Source of the DNA: CAYMTN01 sp964393335 | GTDB taxonomy: Bacteria; Chloroflexota; Anaerolineae; Aggregatilineales; Aggregatilineaceae | Direction: 5' to 3' | NCBI GenBank assembly: GCA_964393335.1 | Contig: CAYMTN010000046.1 | Span: 1-27,927 of the forward strand | DNA length: 27,927 nucleotides | Shown here: piece after piece, positions 1 to 8,119 of the stretch | Layout: the number at the start of each line of letters is the position of its first letter | How positions within the stretch are numbered: position 1 is the stretch's first letter | Made by a program: the position numbers and the translations under genes | The notes under the pieces: generated by a model | Told to the model about the DNA's origin: nothing | What the model saw: only the letters and a program-made list of their open reading frames with translations | The model's database searches: none

Positions 1-92
1 CACGTCAGCAGCAGGACCAGCACGATCACCAGCAGGCGCACGACCAGGTCAGCCGCATCTTTGCCAAGATTGTCTTCCAAAAACGTTATCAC
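1..92 (-). CDS. Partial gene, N-terminus of a small membrane protein
   Basis: The leftward frame opens with GTG at 92-90 and runs off the window edge after about 30 codons. The peptide starts VITFLEDNLGKDAADLVVR and continues into a strongly hydrophobic Leu/Val/Ile stretch, so an amphipathic lead followed by a first membrane helix is visible. An in-frame TAA at 126-128 lies upstream, so the start cannot be much further out, and a GGAGAG purine run precedes the GTG. The family cannot be named from 30 residues; small-conductance mechanosensitive channels and generic membrane proteins both begin this way. Confidence 0.55.
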   Translation of the reverse strand, partial: MITFLEDNLGKDAADLVVRLLVIVLVLLLT

Positions 93-160
93 GATCTCAT
101 CTCTCCGTTTCCGGGGGAGCGTACTTTATGGAGGCAACAAAACGAAGTCGCACAATAGCG

Positions 161-241
161 GTTGGCAGTTGGTTTTTGGTGATTAGTTGTTGGTCAAACC
201 GGTATGGGTGCGCGCTTTTACCAACAACCAACGGCTAACAA
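161..241. repeat. Imperfect GTTGGT/ACCAAC inverted repeat
   Basis: The left arm (about 161-198) is built of GTTGGCAGTTGG and AGTTGTTGGTCAAA units. The right arm (about 216-241) carries TTTACCAACAACCAAC and GGCTAACAAC, which are their approximate reverse complements. The loop contains CCGGTATGGGTGCGCGC. It looks like a dispersed low-complexity palindromic element rather than a terminator, since no clean U-tract follows either arm. Confidence 0.5.
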
Positions 242-255
242 CCCCTTTTCCCATG

Positions 256-280
256 ATGTGAGTTCTACTGATACTCACAT
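256..280. repeat. Perfect 8-bp inverted repeat
   Basis: ATGTGAGT at 256-263 and ACTCACAT at 273-280 are exact reverse complements with a 9-base loop. It could be an operator or a small RNA hairpin. A terminator is less likely because neither strand has a T-run directly after the stem. Confidence 0.45.
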
Positions 281-311
281 TGAAAACTAAGCTTTTGAGC
301 ACCGGCACCGA

Positions 312-380
312 GCCTCACCCCTTAACCCCTGGCCCCTTTTCCCCTCTCCATCAGAATGGAGACGGGCCAGGGGTGAGGCC
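312..380. repeat. REP-like GC-rich palindromic element
   Basis: GCCTCACCCC at 312-321 is the reverse complement of GGGGTGAGGC at 370-379, and ACCCCTGGCCC at 325-335 is the exact reverse complement of GGGCCAGGGGT at 364-374. A central hairpin, TCTCCAT-CAGA-ATGGAGA, sits at the tip. The left arm carries a short duplicated insertion relative to the right. The size, nested stems and intergenic position fit a dispersed palindromic repeat; it may also end transcription from the cyclase gene at 495-1532. Confidence 0.6.
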
Positions 381-494
381 AACCGGCGGGCCTCTGTCAC
401 ATGATCAGTTTAGCAAGGTACGTCAGGCTCAGTAAATGATCCGTCCCTTGTGTATGACTCTCGCAAACCGGCGGGCGGTTGGCAAACCAGGGAG

Positions 495-1532
495 TTAGCG
501 CAGGCGCTCGATCAAGTACGTGGTGACCGGTTCCTCGCGGCCCCGCACCGTCCGCGCGCCGCCTTCGCGCGCGATGACGTGCGGCTCGACCAGCCGGTAG
601 GTATCCTCGCTGACCGTGATCTGGCTGTTGTTGCTCAGACCTTGCAGGCGGCTGGCGAGATTGACCGTATCCCCGATGGCGGTGAAGTCCATCAGGTCCG
701 GCGTGCCGATGTTGCCGACGATGGCTGTCCCGGTGTGGATGCCGAAATTCACGGCTAGCTGGAAGATACGCTCAAACTGTTGGTAATGGGCGCGCAGCGC
801 GTCCCGGATGGTCAGCGCGGTGCGCACGGCGCGTAGGGCGTGGTCCGGCTGCGGCAGGGGGGTGTTGTAGAGCGCCATCAAGCCATCCCCCAGGAACTTA
901 TCGACCGTGCCGCCGTTCGACTTGATATGCCGCACCAGCAGCATATGATAGCTGTTGAGGATTTCGAGCAGGCGGACCGGATCGGCGCGTTCGGCCAGCG
1001 ACGTGAAACCTTCCAGGTCGGCAAACAACACGGTGACGACCGTCACCGCGCCGCCCAGTTTGACACGCGTCGGGTCTTCGAGTAGTTGCTCGACGATCTC
1101 GTGCGCGACGAAACGCTCGAACGTCTGCCGGATTTGCTCGCGTTGGGCGCGCAGGCTGTCGGTTTCTTCTTTGGCGCGCAGCCGCGTTTCGATGCGTGCG
1201 ATCAACTCGCGCGGGTGGAATGGCTTGGACAGGTAATCGTCCGCGCCCAGGCCCAGCCCGGTGACCCGCGACTCGATATCGACCTGCGCTGTGAGCATGA
1301 TGACGGGAATCTTGGCGGTGGCCGGGTTGCGTTTGAGCGCCGCGCAGACCTCAAACCCGTCGATTTCCGGCATGTTCACGTCCAGGATCACCAGATCGGG
1401 CGGATCCGCCGAGATCTTTTCCAGCGCCACTTTGCCATCCGGGGCCAGAATGGGCGTATAACCCAGGTTGAGCAAAATATCACTGACCAGTTCGCGGCTG
1501 TCGCGGTTATCTTCAGCAACCAGTACTTTCAT
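495..1532 (-). CDS. Response regulator with class III adenylate/guanylate cyclase output
   Basis: The 345-residue protein has an N-terminal receiver domain (about 2-118) joined to a class III nucleotidyl cyclase domain (about 163-340). In the receiver, acidic residues E7/D8, phosphoacceptor D51, T81 and K103 are all present. In the cyclase, the two metal-binding aspartates lie in LFADLEGFT (D172) and FLGDG (D216), the base-contacting Lys in VDKF (K212), and the transition-state Asn/Arg in TAIGDTVNLASRL. The catalytic set therefore looks complete. It should make cAMP (or cGMP; specificity cannot be settled here) when the receiver is phosphorylated. It is cytoplasmic, with no membrane helix. 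It is the last gene of the leftward kinase block, so one of the kinases at 2296-10384 is the obvious phosphodonor (inference). Confidence 0.93.
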   Translation of the reverse strand: MKVLVAEDNRDSRELVSDILLNLGYTPILAPDGKVALEKISADPPDLVILDVNMPEIDGFEVCAALKRNPATAKIPVIMLTAQVDIESRVTGLGLGADDYLSKPFHPRELIARIETRLRAKEETDSLRAQREQIRQTFERFVAHEIVEQLLEDPTRVKLGGAVTVVTVLFADLEGFTSLAERADPVRLLEILNSYHMLLVRHIKSNGGTVDKFLGDGLMALYNTPLPQPDHALRAVRTALTIRDALRAHYQQFERIFQLAVNFGIHTGTAIVGNIGTPDLMDFTAIGDTVNLASRLQGLSNNSQITVSEDTYRLVEPHVIAREGGARTVRGREEPVTTYLIERLR

Positions 1533-1604
1533 GGCATCCGTCGATTTTGGTTTGCTGCCGGGTGGTGCGAAAGCGCCCCCGAACGTTCAGACTGTCGGCT
1601 GTAA

Positions 1605-1970
1605 TTATCCCAGAAAATGCCTGAGTTTGCTTGAAAGCTCGCGCATATCGATCGGTTTGGAAACGTAATCGTCGCACCCGGCTTGCAGCGCTTTTTCGCG
1701 GTCCCCGACCATCGCGTGAGCGGTCAGCGCGACGATGGGGATATGTGCCAGCTCGGCCTGGGCTTTGATCGCGCGGGCAGCCGTCCAACCGTCCAGCTTG
1801 GGCAGCGACAGGTCCATCAGGATCAGGTCGGGGATATGCGTTTCGGCCTGCTGAACCGCCTCTTGCCCATCCTCAGCTACCAGTACCTCATAATTCATGG
1901 AGATCAGCACATCGGTGATCAGAATGCGGTTGTCAGGGTTATCTTCCACTATCAAGATTCGTTTCGCCAT
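1605..1970 (-). CDS. Stand-alone receiver (CheY/DivK-type) response regulator
   Basis: This 121-residue single-domain protein starts at MAKRILIVEDNPDN. Phosphoacceptor D53 (LILMDLSLP), acidic pair E9/D10, T83 and K105 (YVSKPID) are all present, and there is no output domain. Such receivers pass phosphate between kinases or regulate a partner by binding. It lies between a 7TM kinase (2296-3738) and the receiver-cyclase (495-1532), which suggests a shuttle in a phosphorelay (inference). The frame is open upstream to 2120, but that extension is low-complexity and the family begins at this Met. The nearest strong Shine-Dalgarno (AGGAG, 1999-2003) is unusually far, with a hairpin in between. Confidence 0.93.
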   Translation of the reverse strand: MAKRILIVEDNPDNRILITDVLISMNYEVLVAEDGQEAVQQAETHIPDLILMDLSLPKLDGWTAARAIKAQAELAHIPIVALTAHAMVGDREKALQAGCDDYVSKPIDMRELSSKLRHFLG

Positions 1971-2295
1971 GCTGTCCCGCGCCCCGGGCGGCGCGTTTCT
2001 CCTTTCCGAGAAGCTGGAACTGGCCTTAATCTTAGCGTATTGTGGCCTATTGCGCATGTTCTGAACGCGAGAGCGTGCTGGCGGCCCGGCGCGTGGAGAA
2101 CGCCGGCAGACAGGGCACAACGTACCAGGACGATCCGGCCAACTCCGATTGATTTCGCCAGCATAAGAAGCCTGAAGCGGATCGCCGTTCCGGCGTCAAC
2201 CCTCACCGGACGCCTGCTGCCGGATCGTACCGGGTATCATGGTGTGTGCTCCTGGGTGCTGTGGCAGACATGACGAGCCGCGCAAACGGGCCGTG
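1971..2295. other. Intergenic gap with a leader hairpin and no gene
   Basis: This 325-base stretch lies between the 7TM kinase and the stand-alone receiver, both leftward. No frame in it resembles a protein. Its only clear structure is the GC-rich hairpin 1978-1995 just before the receiver start, preceded by AAAGGAGA on the leftward strand. An AT-rich patch near 2030-2045 could hold a leftward -10, but I cannot support a specific promoter. Confidence 0.5.
1978..1995 (-). promoter_or_regulatory. Hairpin between Shine-Dalgarno and start codon of the receiver gene
   Basis: On the leftward strand CGCGCC, a six-base loop GCCCGG, and GGCGCG form a perfect 6-bp GC stem. It sits between an excellent AGGAG (1999-2003) and the ATG at 1970-1968. 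Linear spacing is 28 bases, too long for initiation; with the hairpin folded the effective spacing falls to about 10. A weaker GGGACAG next to the ATG is the alternative ribosome site. Confidence 0.4.
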
Positions 2296-3738
2296 TCAGG
2301 CGGCGCGGGCAGCGGTGCGCTCCGGGCTGGGGCGCGTGGTCGGCATCGTGACAAAAAACGTGGTACCTTCGCCGGGCGTGCTTTCCAGCCAGATGCGCCC
2401 GCCGTGCATCTCGACGAGGCGCTTGGTGATCGCCATCCCCAGGCCGGTGCCCTCGTATTCGCGCGTGGTCGAATTGTCGATCTGCCGGAATTCTGCGAAA
2501 ACGGTGTCGATCTGGTCCAGCGCGATGCCGATGCCGGTATCCGCGATCTCAAAACGGACATGATCGCTGTCGGCGCGGGCGCGCACGGTGACGCCGCCCT
2601 GGTGCGTGAACTTTACGGCGTTGGCGGTGATATTCGTGAGAATCTGCCGCAGGCGCGCGGCATCCGCAAAGACGGCGGGCGCTTGCGCGTAATCGCGCGT
2701 GATCACCAGCCCTTTTTTCGCGGCGAGCGGCTGCATCAGGTCGAGCACGCTGTCGAGCAGGTCGGGCGTGGTGACGCGCGTCAGGTTCAGGCTGACATGC
2801 CCGCTTTCGATGCGGTTCAGGTCGAGCACGTCGTTAATCAGGCCGAGCAGGTTGTGCCCGTTGCGGATCACTTTTTCCAGCCGGTCGTGCTGCGTATCGT
2901 TCAGCGCGCCATAGGTGCCGTTCAGCACCAGTTCGGTATAGCCGATGATGCTGTTCAACGGCGTGCGCAGTTCGTGGCTCATGTTGGCGAGGAACTGGCT
3001 TTTCAAACGGCTGGTTTCGTTCAGGTCGAGGTTGCGTTGGGCCAGTTCCGCGTGGACATTGGCGAGCGGATTGAACAACTCATACCGCAGCACGGGCAGG
3101 CCCAGCGCCAGCGCCGCCAGCGCCAGAAACAGCGCTTGCAGCGGCAGGTGCGCCGCCGGCCAGATCAACAGGTAGGAAAACAACCCGGCAATGACCAGCA
3201 CCGGCGCTTTCCACAACGAGCGCCCGCGCTCGTCGGGCATGCGATAGAGCACCACCGCCGTGACGACCAGGTACGTCAGCGACGTGACGACCAACCCCTG
3301 CCCGTACGTCGTCCAATCGGACAGGTAGCTGCCGCTCTGATCGGTGGTCGGGCGGATGTTGGTGACCACCAGGCCACCCCACAGCGCCCCGTTTTGCACG
3401 ACGACCAGCGTCAGGCCGACCACGCGCATAGCACGGGTCGTCCTGGTATACGTCTGCGCAAACTCGGACGCAAAAAAGAACATCGTCACGACAAACACCC
3501 CATAGAGCGCGACGGCGATGTACGTGGTAGGAACCGGGTCCAACCGGAGATCGTCGATGAACCGCCCAAACGCATTCGCCACGCTGTAACTGCCGAGCAT
3601 CAGCATGGCCAGCGCGAAATACTGGTTCATGCGCCGCTGTGGAGCCTGAAACAAGACGAGCATCAGCAGCGCGGCGGTCACGATGGCGGTCAGGCCGTTG
3701 GCGAACAGCACAAAAATCGTGGTGGCGGTGAAGGTCAT
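2296..3738 (-). CDS. 7TM-sensor histidine kinase
   Basis: The 480-residue membrane kinase has about seven hydrophobic helices in residues 8-220, resembling the HisKA_7TM type of N-terminal region. A short linker leads to HisKA, with H255 in NMSHELRTPLNSIIGY, and then a HATPase domain: N-box NITANAVKFT around 369-378, G1 DTGIGI 400-405, G2 GTGLGMAI 430-437. The catalytic set is intact and there is no receiver, so it must phosphorylate a separate protein; the stand-alone receiver downstream is the nearest candidate. Its ATG overlaps the stop of the upstream kinase by four bases (ATGA), indicating translational coupling and probably related sensory roles. The ligand is unknown. Confidence 0.93.
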   Translation of the reverse strand: MTFTATTIFVLFANGLTAIVTAALLMLVLFQAPQRRMNQYFALAMLMLGSYSVANAFGRFIDDLRLDPVPTTYIAVALYGVFVVTMFFFASEFAQTYTRTTRAMRVVGLTLVVVQNGALWGGLVVTNIRPTTDQSGSYLSDWTTYGQGLVVTSLTYLVVTAVVLYRMPDERGRSLWKAPVLVIAGLFSYLLIWPAAHLPLQALFLALAALALGLPVLRYELFNPLANVHAELAQRNLDLNETSRLKSQFLANMSHELRTPLNSIIGYTELVLNGTYGALNDTQHDRLEKVIRNGHNLLGLINDVLDLNRIESGHVSLNLTRVTTPDLLDSVLDLMQPLAAKKGLVITRDYAQAPAVFADAARLRQILTNITANAVKFTHQGGVTVRARADSDHVRFEIADTGIGIALDQIDTVFAEFRQIDNSTTREYEGTGLGMAITKRLVEMHGGRIWLESTPGEGTTFFVTMPTTRPSPERTAARAA

Positions 3739-5582
3739 GGCTGGTACTCCTCGGCAGGCGAGTCCGGCGCGGCGACGGACAACAGGCGGCGGACGTGATC
3801 CAGCAGCACGGCAGGCTGCACCGGTTTGGCGATAAATCCCCCCACGTCGGGGAACGGTCCGCCGCGCGGTTCGTCGGTGGCCGACACGATCAGGACCGGG
3901 GTCGTTTTTGTCACCGGATCGCGTTGCAGCGCTTCCAGAATTTGCCAGCCGTCCATATCCGGCATACGCAGGTCCAGCGTGATCAGCGACGGGTGCAGCT
4001 CGCGCGCCAGCTTCAAGCCCTCGTTGGCGTGCCGCGCGCCGTACACGCGGTATTTCGCGGATTCCAGGTAGCCTTGCAGCACTTCGATTGATTCCTGGTC
4101 GTCGTCGATCACCAGCACGACCGGGCCGTTGTTACGCGCGCGCGGCGTGATGATCGGGGCGGGGTCCGGCGTCTCGTCGGTGGCGGGCAGCGCGACGTGA
4201 AACGTCGATCCCTGGCCGACCACGCTCTCAAACCACAGATTGCCGTTGTGCATCTCGGTCAGCCGCCGGGTGATCGCCAGCCCCAGCCCGGTCCCTTCGT
4301 GTTGGTGCGCGATGACGGTTTCGACCCTGGGAAACGCCTCGAAAATGCGTTCCTGCTGCGCCGGGTCGATGCCCGGCCCGGTGTCGGTGATGCTCAGCAC
4401 GACCTGGTGGTGCGCGGCGTCGTAGTAGCCGCGCACGATGACCACGCCCTGCTCCGTAAACTTGATCGCGTTGGATAACAGGTTCGACAGAATCTGCCGG
4501 GCGCGGCCCTCGTCCACGACCAGCGCCGGGAGCTTGCCATAACCCCGCACCAGCGCCACGCCCTTTTCGGCGGCGGCTGGCTCGAATTCCTCCAGCAGGC
4601 TGTCCAGCAGCGCGACGGTCGATACGCGCGTCAGGTTGAGCGCCAGCCGCCCCGCCTCGATCTTACTCAGGTCGAGCACGTCGTTGATCAGTTCCAGCAG
4701 CACGCGCCCGTTGCGCATGACTTTGTGCAGGCGGTCCTGCTGCAAGTCGGTCAGCGCGCCGTAAGTGCCGTTCAGCACCAGCTCGGTATAACCGATGATG
4801 CTGTTCAGCGGCGTGCGGAGTTCGTGACTCATGTTGGCGAGGAACTGGCTTTTTAGCTGCGTGGCTTCCAGCAGTTCGGCGTTTTTGAGCGCTAACTCGG
4901 CGTTGAGATCGGCCAGCGGCTGGAAGATCTGGTATTTCAGCACGAGGCGGCCCAGCATCACGACCGACACGGTCAGCGCGGCAGCGTTGAGCGCATAACG
5001 GCGCAGTGCCTGCGTGCCGGAAAAACCCACCAGCCCCAGGACCATGATCGCCACCGGAATCGCCAGCTCGCGTGTTTTCGGGATGCGCTGCCGGTACAGC
5101 ACGACAATCAGGCTCAGCAGGTACACCATCGCCAGCGCGACCCCGCCCAGGCCAAGCGGCGTCAGGCGGTAGCTGTAACCGCCGTTGGTGAGCGGCTGAA
5201 AATCGCGGTAGATGTGGTCGGACCACACCATCGTGATCGCCAGCGTACCGAGCGGCATGCTGATCAAGCGTTCTTTGACGCGAAAACTGCGCGGCAGCCC
5301 GGCGAACGCCAGCACGAAATTGTACAGCAGGATGATGCCGCCAACGTACAGCGTGGTCAGCGCATACAACACGGGCTTCGGATCGAGGTCGTACTGCTGC
5401 GGCACGGCCATCGCCATATTCGCTGCCCCATACAGCGCAAAGATCGCCATGCAGACCACAAAATACTGGTTGCTGCGGCGGCGCACGTCCTGCACGATCA
5501 CCATCAGCGCCAGGGCGGCCCCGAAGATCACCAGCGCTGCATCGGCGCATAGACTCACGAGGGTGGCGAAATCAATAGCCAT
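3735..5582 (-). CDS. 7TM hybrid histidine kinase with C-terminal receiver
   Basis: The 615-residue protein has about seven membrane helices (residues 11-215), HisKA with H253 in NMSHELRTPLNSIIGY, and HATPase with SNLLSNAIKFT near 366-376, DTGPGI 400-405 and GTGLGLAI 430-437. A receiver domain (about 487-602) follows, with D492-D494, phosphoacceptor D537 (LITLDLRMP) and K586. All key residues are intact. It resembles the next kinase in membrane topology and is nearly the same in the HisKA block, so the two look like tandem duplicates. The ATGA overlap at 3735-3738 couples their translation. Phosphate probably moves from H253 to D537 and on to another protein; no Hpt domain lies in the window. 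Confidence 0.93.
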   Translation of the reverse strand: MAIDFATLVSLCADAALVIFGAALALMVIVQDVRRRSNQYFVVCMAIFALYGAANMAMAVPQQYDLDPKPVLYALTTLYVGGIILLYNFVLAFAGLPRSFRVKERLISMPLGTLAITMVWSDHIYRDFQPLTNGGYSYRLTPLGLGGVALAMVYLLSLIVVLYRQRIPKTRELAIPVAIMVLGLVGFSGTQALRRYALNAAALTVSVVMLGRLVLKYQIFQPLADLNAELALKNAELLEATQLKSQFLANMSHELRTPLNSIIGYTELVLNGTYGALTDLQQDRLHKVMRNGRVLLELINDVLDLSKIEAGRLALNLTRVSTVALLDSLLEEFEPAAAEKGVALVRGYGKLPALVVDEGRARQILSNLLSNAIKFTEQGVVIVRGYYDAAHHQVVLSITDTGPGIDPAQQERIFEAFPRVETVIAHQHEGTGLGLAITRRLTEMHNGNLWFESVVGQGSTFHVALPATDETPDPAPIITPRARNNGPVVLVIDDDQESIEVLQGYLESAKYRVYGARHANEGLKLARELHPSLITLDLRMPDMDGWQILEALQRDPVTKTTPVLIVSATDEPRGGPFPDVGGFIAKPVQPAVLLDHVRRLLSVAAPDSPAEEYQP

Positions 5583-5634
5583 ACATGCCTATCCCGATCC
5601 GGTATGTGATGCCAGATGGATGATATCGTCCCTG

Positions 5635-5640
5635 ATTGTA
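5635..5640 (-). promoter_or_regulatory. Possible -10 element before the 7TM hybrid kinase
   Basis: TACAAT on the leftward strand lies 53 bases before the ATG of the kinase at 3735-5582, inside the 173-base gap after the upstream kinase. A poor -35 match (ATGCAA) is 17 bases further up. It would give the two downstream kinases an internal promoter, but the -35 is weak. Confidence 0.3.
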
Positions 5641-5755
5641 CATGGTTTGGCGTTCGCTTGCATGGGGCAAGATCGGGGCGGCAGGCATCGCGGATTCGGA
5701 GCAGAGCAGGCCCCGCCCGGCGCAAGCATCACGGTCCGGCAGCCGCGTGATTCCC

Positions 5756-8074
5756 TCATGTCTCGGTCATGGTATCCAACAGCGCGATCATGTCCCGGTC
5801 CGGGGACGGCATGGCGGCCAGGTGGGCCGTTTGTCCGGCGAGGATGCGGCGGTCATCGTCGCTGAACTGCGCGGGATAAAGCAGCACGACCGGCACGCGG
5901 TCCAGGTAATCGCCGTCGCGCCGCGATCCGTCCCGCCGCAGCAGTCCCAACAGCTCAACGCCGTCGACGTGCGGCATCACCAGGTCGAGCAGCACCAGCC
6001 CGGTGCGGTGGTTGGGCTGGCGCAGCCAGTTCGCCGCCTGGGACGCTTCCTCGCACGGCGCGACCGGGATTCCTTCGCTGCGCAAAAAGCTGCATACTAC
6101 GTCGCGCTCGGCGGGGATGTCGTCCACGACCAGCACCGGCTCCAGGATGGCGTCATGCTGGACCCGCGCCAGCGCGGCCAGCAGTTCATCACGCTGCACC
6201 GGCTTGGTGATGACCGCGCAGGTGCCCAGCGCCAGTCCATCGACATGCGGCGGACCATCCGCGTCCGGTACGACGCTGACCAGCATGACCGGGATGGCAG
6301 CCGCGCGAAGATCGGTCTTCAACCGCCGCACCGTTTCCCACATGCCGATCTCCGGCAGGCTGGCGTCGATCAGGATCGCGGCAGGGTGTGTTTCGTGGGC
6401 GCGCGCCTGGGCGGTCGGCGCGTCGAAGGCGCGCACGGGGTGATACGGACTGGCCCGCAGCACGTCCGTGATCGCGGATTCTACCGCGTCGTCATGCGTG
6501 ACGATCAGCACCGGGCGGGCTTCCGGGGGCGGGGCGGGCGTACCGGTTTGGCCGTCGAACGTATCCAGCGCGGGCAGCGCGACAAAAAACGTGCTGCCCT
6601 GGCCCGGCTGGCTGCGCACCCAGATGCGCCCGGCGTGCAGCTCGACCAGTTTTTTGGCAATCGCCAGCCCCAGCCCGGTCCCCTCGGCGAGCGGGTACGC
6701 GTCGCCGCCCTGGCGGAATTCCTCGAAGATGGCCGCCTGCTGCTCTGCCGGGATGCCGACGCCCGAATCGCTGACGCTGATCAGCAGCCAGTGGCGATCT
6801 TCCAGCCAGCCGAGTACGGGCAGCGGAAAATCGGCGCACTGCCCATCCTGTACCGTGATGGTACGCGCTGCCAGCCGCACATATCCGGCGGGTGTGAACG
6901 TCACCGCGTTGTGCAGCAGGTGCAGGATCACCTGCCGGATGCGCATCTCGTCGGCCCGGATCAGGCGCAGCGGCGGGGCGATCTCGGTTTCCAGCGCCAG
7001 GTTTTTGCTGCCGACCAGCGGCGCGACCTCGTCGATCAGCGTATTGGCCAGCGCCGCGACGCGCACGTCGCTGAGATTCAGCGCCAGCCGCCCGCCTTCG
7101 ATCTTGCTCAGATCGAGAATGTCGTTGATCACATTCAACAGGTTCAGGCCGTTGCGGTGGATTTTTTCGATGCGGTCGTTCTGTTTGGCGGATAGATGGC
7201 CGTAGATGCCCTTGAGCAGCAGCTCGCTGTAGCCCACGATGGAATTGAGCGGCGTGCGGAGCTGGTGGCTCATGTTGGTCAGGAAGGCGCTTTTATAGCG
7301 GCTGGCTTCGCCCAGGTCGTCGGCCATCCGGCTGCTGCGCTCGCGTTCGGCGTTCAGGTCGTTGAGCGCCTGCCGCAGGTCCGCGTTGGCCACGCGCAGT
7401 TCCTCTTGAATCTCGCGCAGCGGGCCGAACACCTGCCAGCGCAACAGCCGCGACCCGATCACCAGCGCGGCGACGGTCAGCAGCCCGATGCTGAGCGGGG
7501 GCAGGCGCAGCGCCGGGATCAAGTTTTTCCCGTAACCGACCATCATCAGCAGCACCGCCAGCCGCAGCGGTTTCACCTGTGGGTTGGGGCTGATGTGCAG
7601 GTACAGGTAACTCAGCAGCAGGTACGCGCCGATCACGAACGGCACGGCGATACCCGCCGAGACGAAGCGGAACTCGACGCGGTCCCCGCCGGTTTCGGTA
7701 TACCGCACGATCTGGTCACGCCACAGCAGCGCCGCCGTACCGGCCACGATCACGAAGCCCGCCGCCAGGATGACCGGTGCCAGCCCGTCGCGCGGCCTGC
7801 ACACGCTGATCACGAACCCATACAGCGCCACCGGCGCGAACAGCAGCCCCGTGAACAAGATGTAAAAATCGTGCGTTTCGCTGAACGGACTCATCGCCGG
7901 GATAATGCGCGCCATCGCAAAGTAGGCCCACAGGCCGAGCGCGACCAGAAACGCCGCAAACCAGCGGTTGGCCGTCGTGCGCCGGGGCAGAATCGGCAGG
8001 ACGAAGATCAATCCCGCCGCGATGCTGAGGGAAATACCGTTGACGAACAACAGAACGGCGTGGGAAAGCGTCAT
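5756..8074 (-). CDS. 7TM hybrid histidine kinase with two receiver domains, atypical H-box
   Basis: The 772-residue protein has about seven membrane helices in residues 8-210, a charged coiled-coil-like linker (220-258), HisKA, HATPase and two C-terminal receivers. The phospho-acceptor H270 is in NMSHQLRTPLNS: the acidic residue normally next to the His is Gln here. HATPase motifs are DSGVGI (436-441) and GTGLGLAI (465-472), with N-box HNAVTFT. The first receiver (about 521-638) keeps D570 and K624. The second (about 646-768) keeps D651/D652 and D697 but has Tyr at the usual Thr/Ser site (LLYPA) and Met at the usual Lys site (AAMP), so it is probably not switched normally. It begins 45 bases after the upstream kinase, with AAGGA before the ATG. 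Confidence 0.9.
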   Translation of the reverse strand: MTLSHAVLLFVNGISLSIAAGLIFVLPILPRRTTANRWFAAFLVALGLWAYFAMARIIPAMSPFSETHDFYILFTGLLFAPVALYGFVISVCRPRDGLAPVILAAGFVIVAGTAALLWRDQIVRYTETGGDRVEFRFVSAGIAVPFVIGAYLLLSYLYLHISPNPQVKPLRLAVLLMMVGYGKNLIPALRLPPLSIGLLTVAALVIGSRLLRWQVFGPLREIQEELRVANADLRQALNDLNAERERSSRMADDLGEASRYKSAFLTNMSHQLRTPLNSIVGYSELLLKGIYGHLSAKQNDRIEKIHRNGLNLLNVINDILDLSKIEGGRLALNLSDVRVAALANTLIDEVAPLVGSKNLALETEIAPPLRLIRADEMRIRQVILHLLHNAVTFTPAGYVRLAARTITVQDGQCADFPLPVLGWLEDRHWLLISVSDSGVGIPAEQQAAIFEEFRQGGDAYPLAEGTGLGLAIAKKLVELHAGRIWVRSQPGQGSTFFVALPALDTFDGQTGTPAPPPEARPVLIVTHDDAVESAITDVLRASPYHPVRAFDAPTAQARAHETHPAAILIDASLPEIGMWETVRRLKTDLRAAAIPVMLVSVVPDADGPPHVDGLALGTCAVITKPVQRDELLAALARVQHDAILEPVLVVDDIPAERDVVCSFLRSEGIPVAPCEEASQAANWLRQPNHRTGLVLLDLVMPHVDGVELLGLLRRDGSRRDGDYLDRVPVVLLYPAQFSDDDRRILAGQTAHLAAMPSPDRDMIALLDTMTET

Positions 8075-8119
8075 GGGCCTGTCCTTCTTTGACTACGAGC
8101 GCACCGGACCGGGGCCGGA

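Larger units (their letters stand above)
93..494. other. Intergenic region without a gene, rich in inverted repeats
   Basis: This 402-base stretch separates the end of a leftward cyclase gene from the start of the leftward partial gene. I see no credible coding frame. It holds three separate inverted-repeat structures (161-241, 256-280, 312-380) and a 10-base direct repeat AACCGGCGGG at 381-390 and 466-475. Homopolymeric C runs and AT-rich pieces alternate, unlike the coding DNA around it. It most likely combines transcript ends, a leader for the gene at 1-92, and dispersed repeat elements. Confidence 0.7.

Noticed and set aside
2239..3798. Long rightward frame opposite the 7TM kinase
   Set aside because: His/Gln/Arg-rich translation is the typical antisense shadow of a high-GC gene; the opposite strand has complete kinase motifs.
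5636..7195. Long rightward frame opposite the two-receiver kinase
   Set aside because: Antisense shadow with no recognisable domain or ribosome site.
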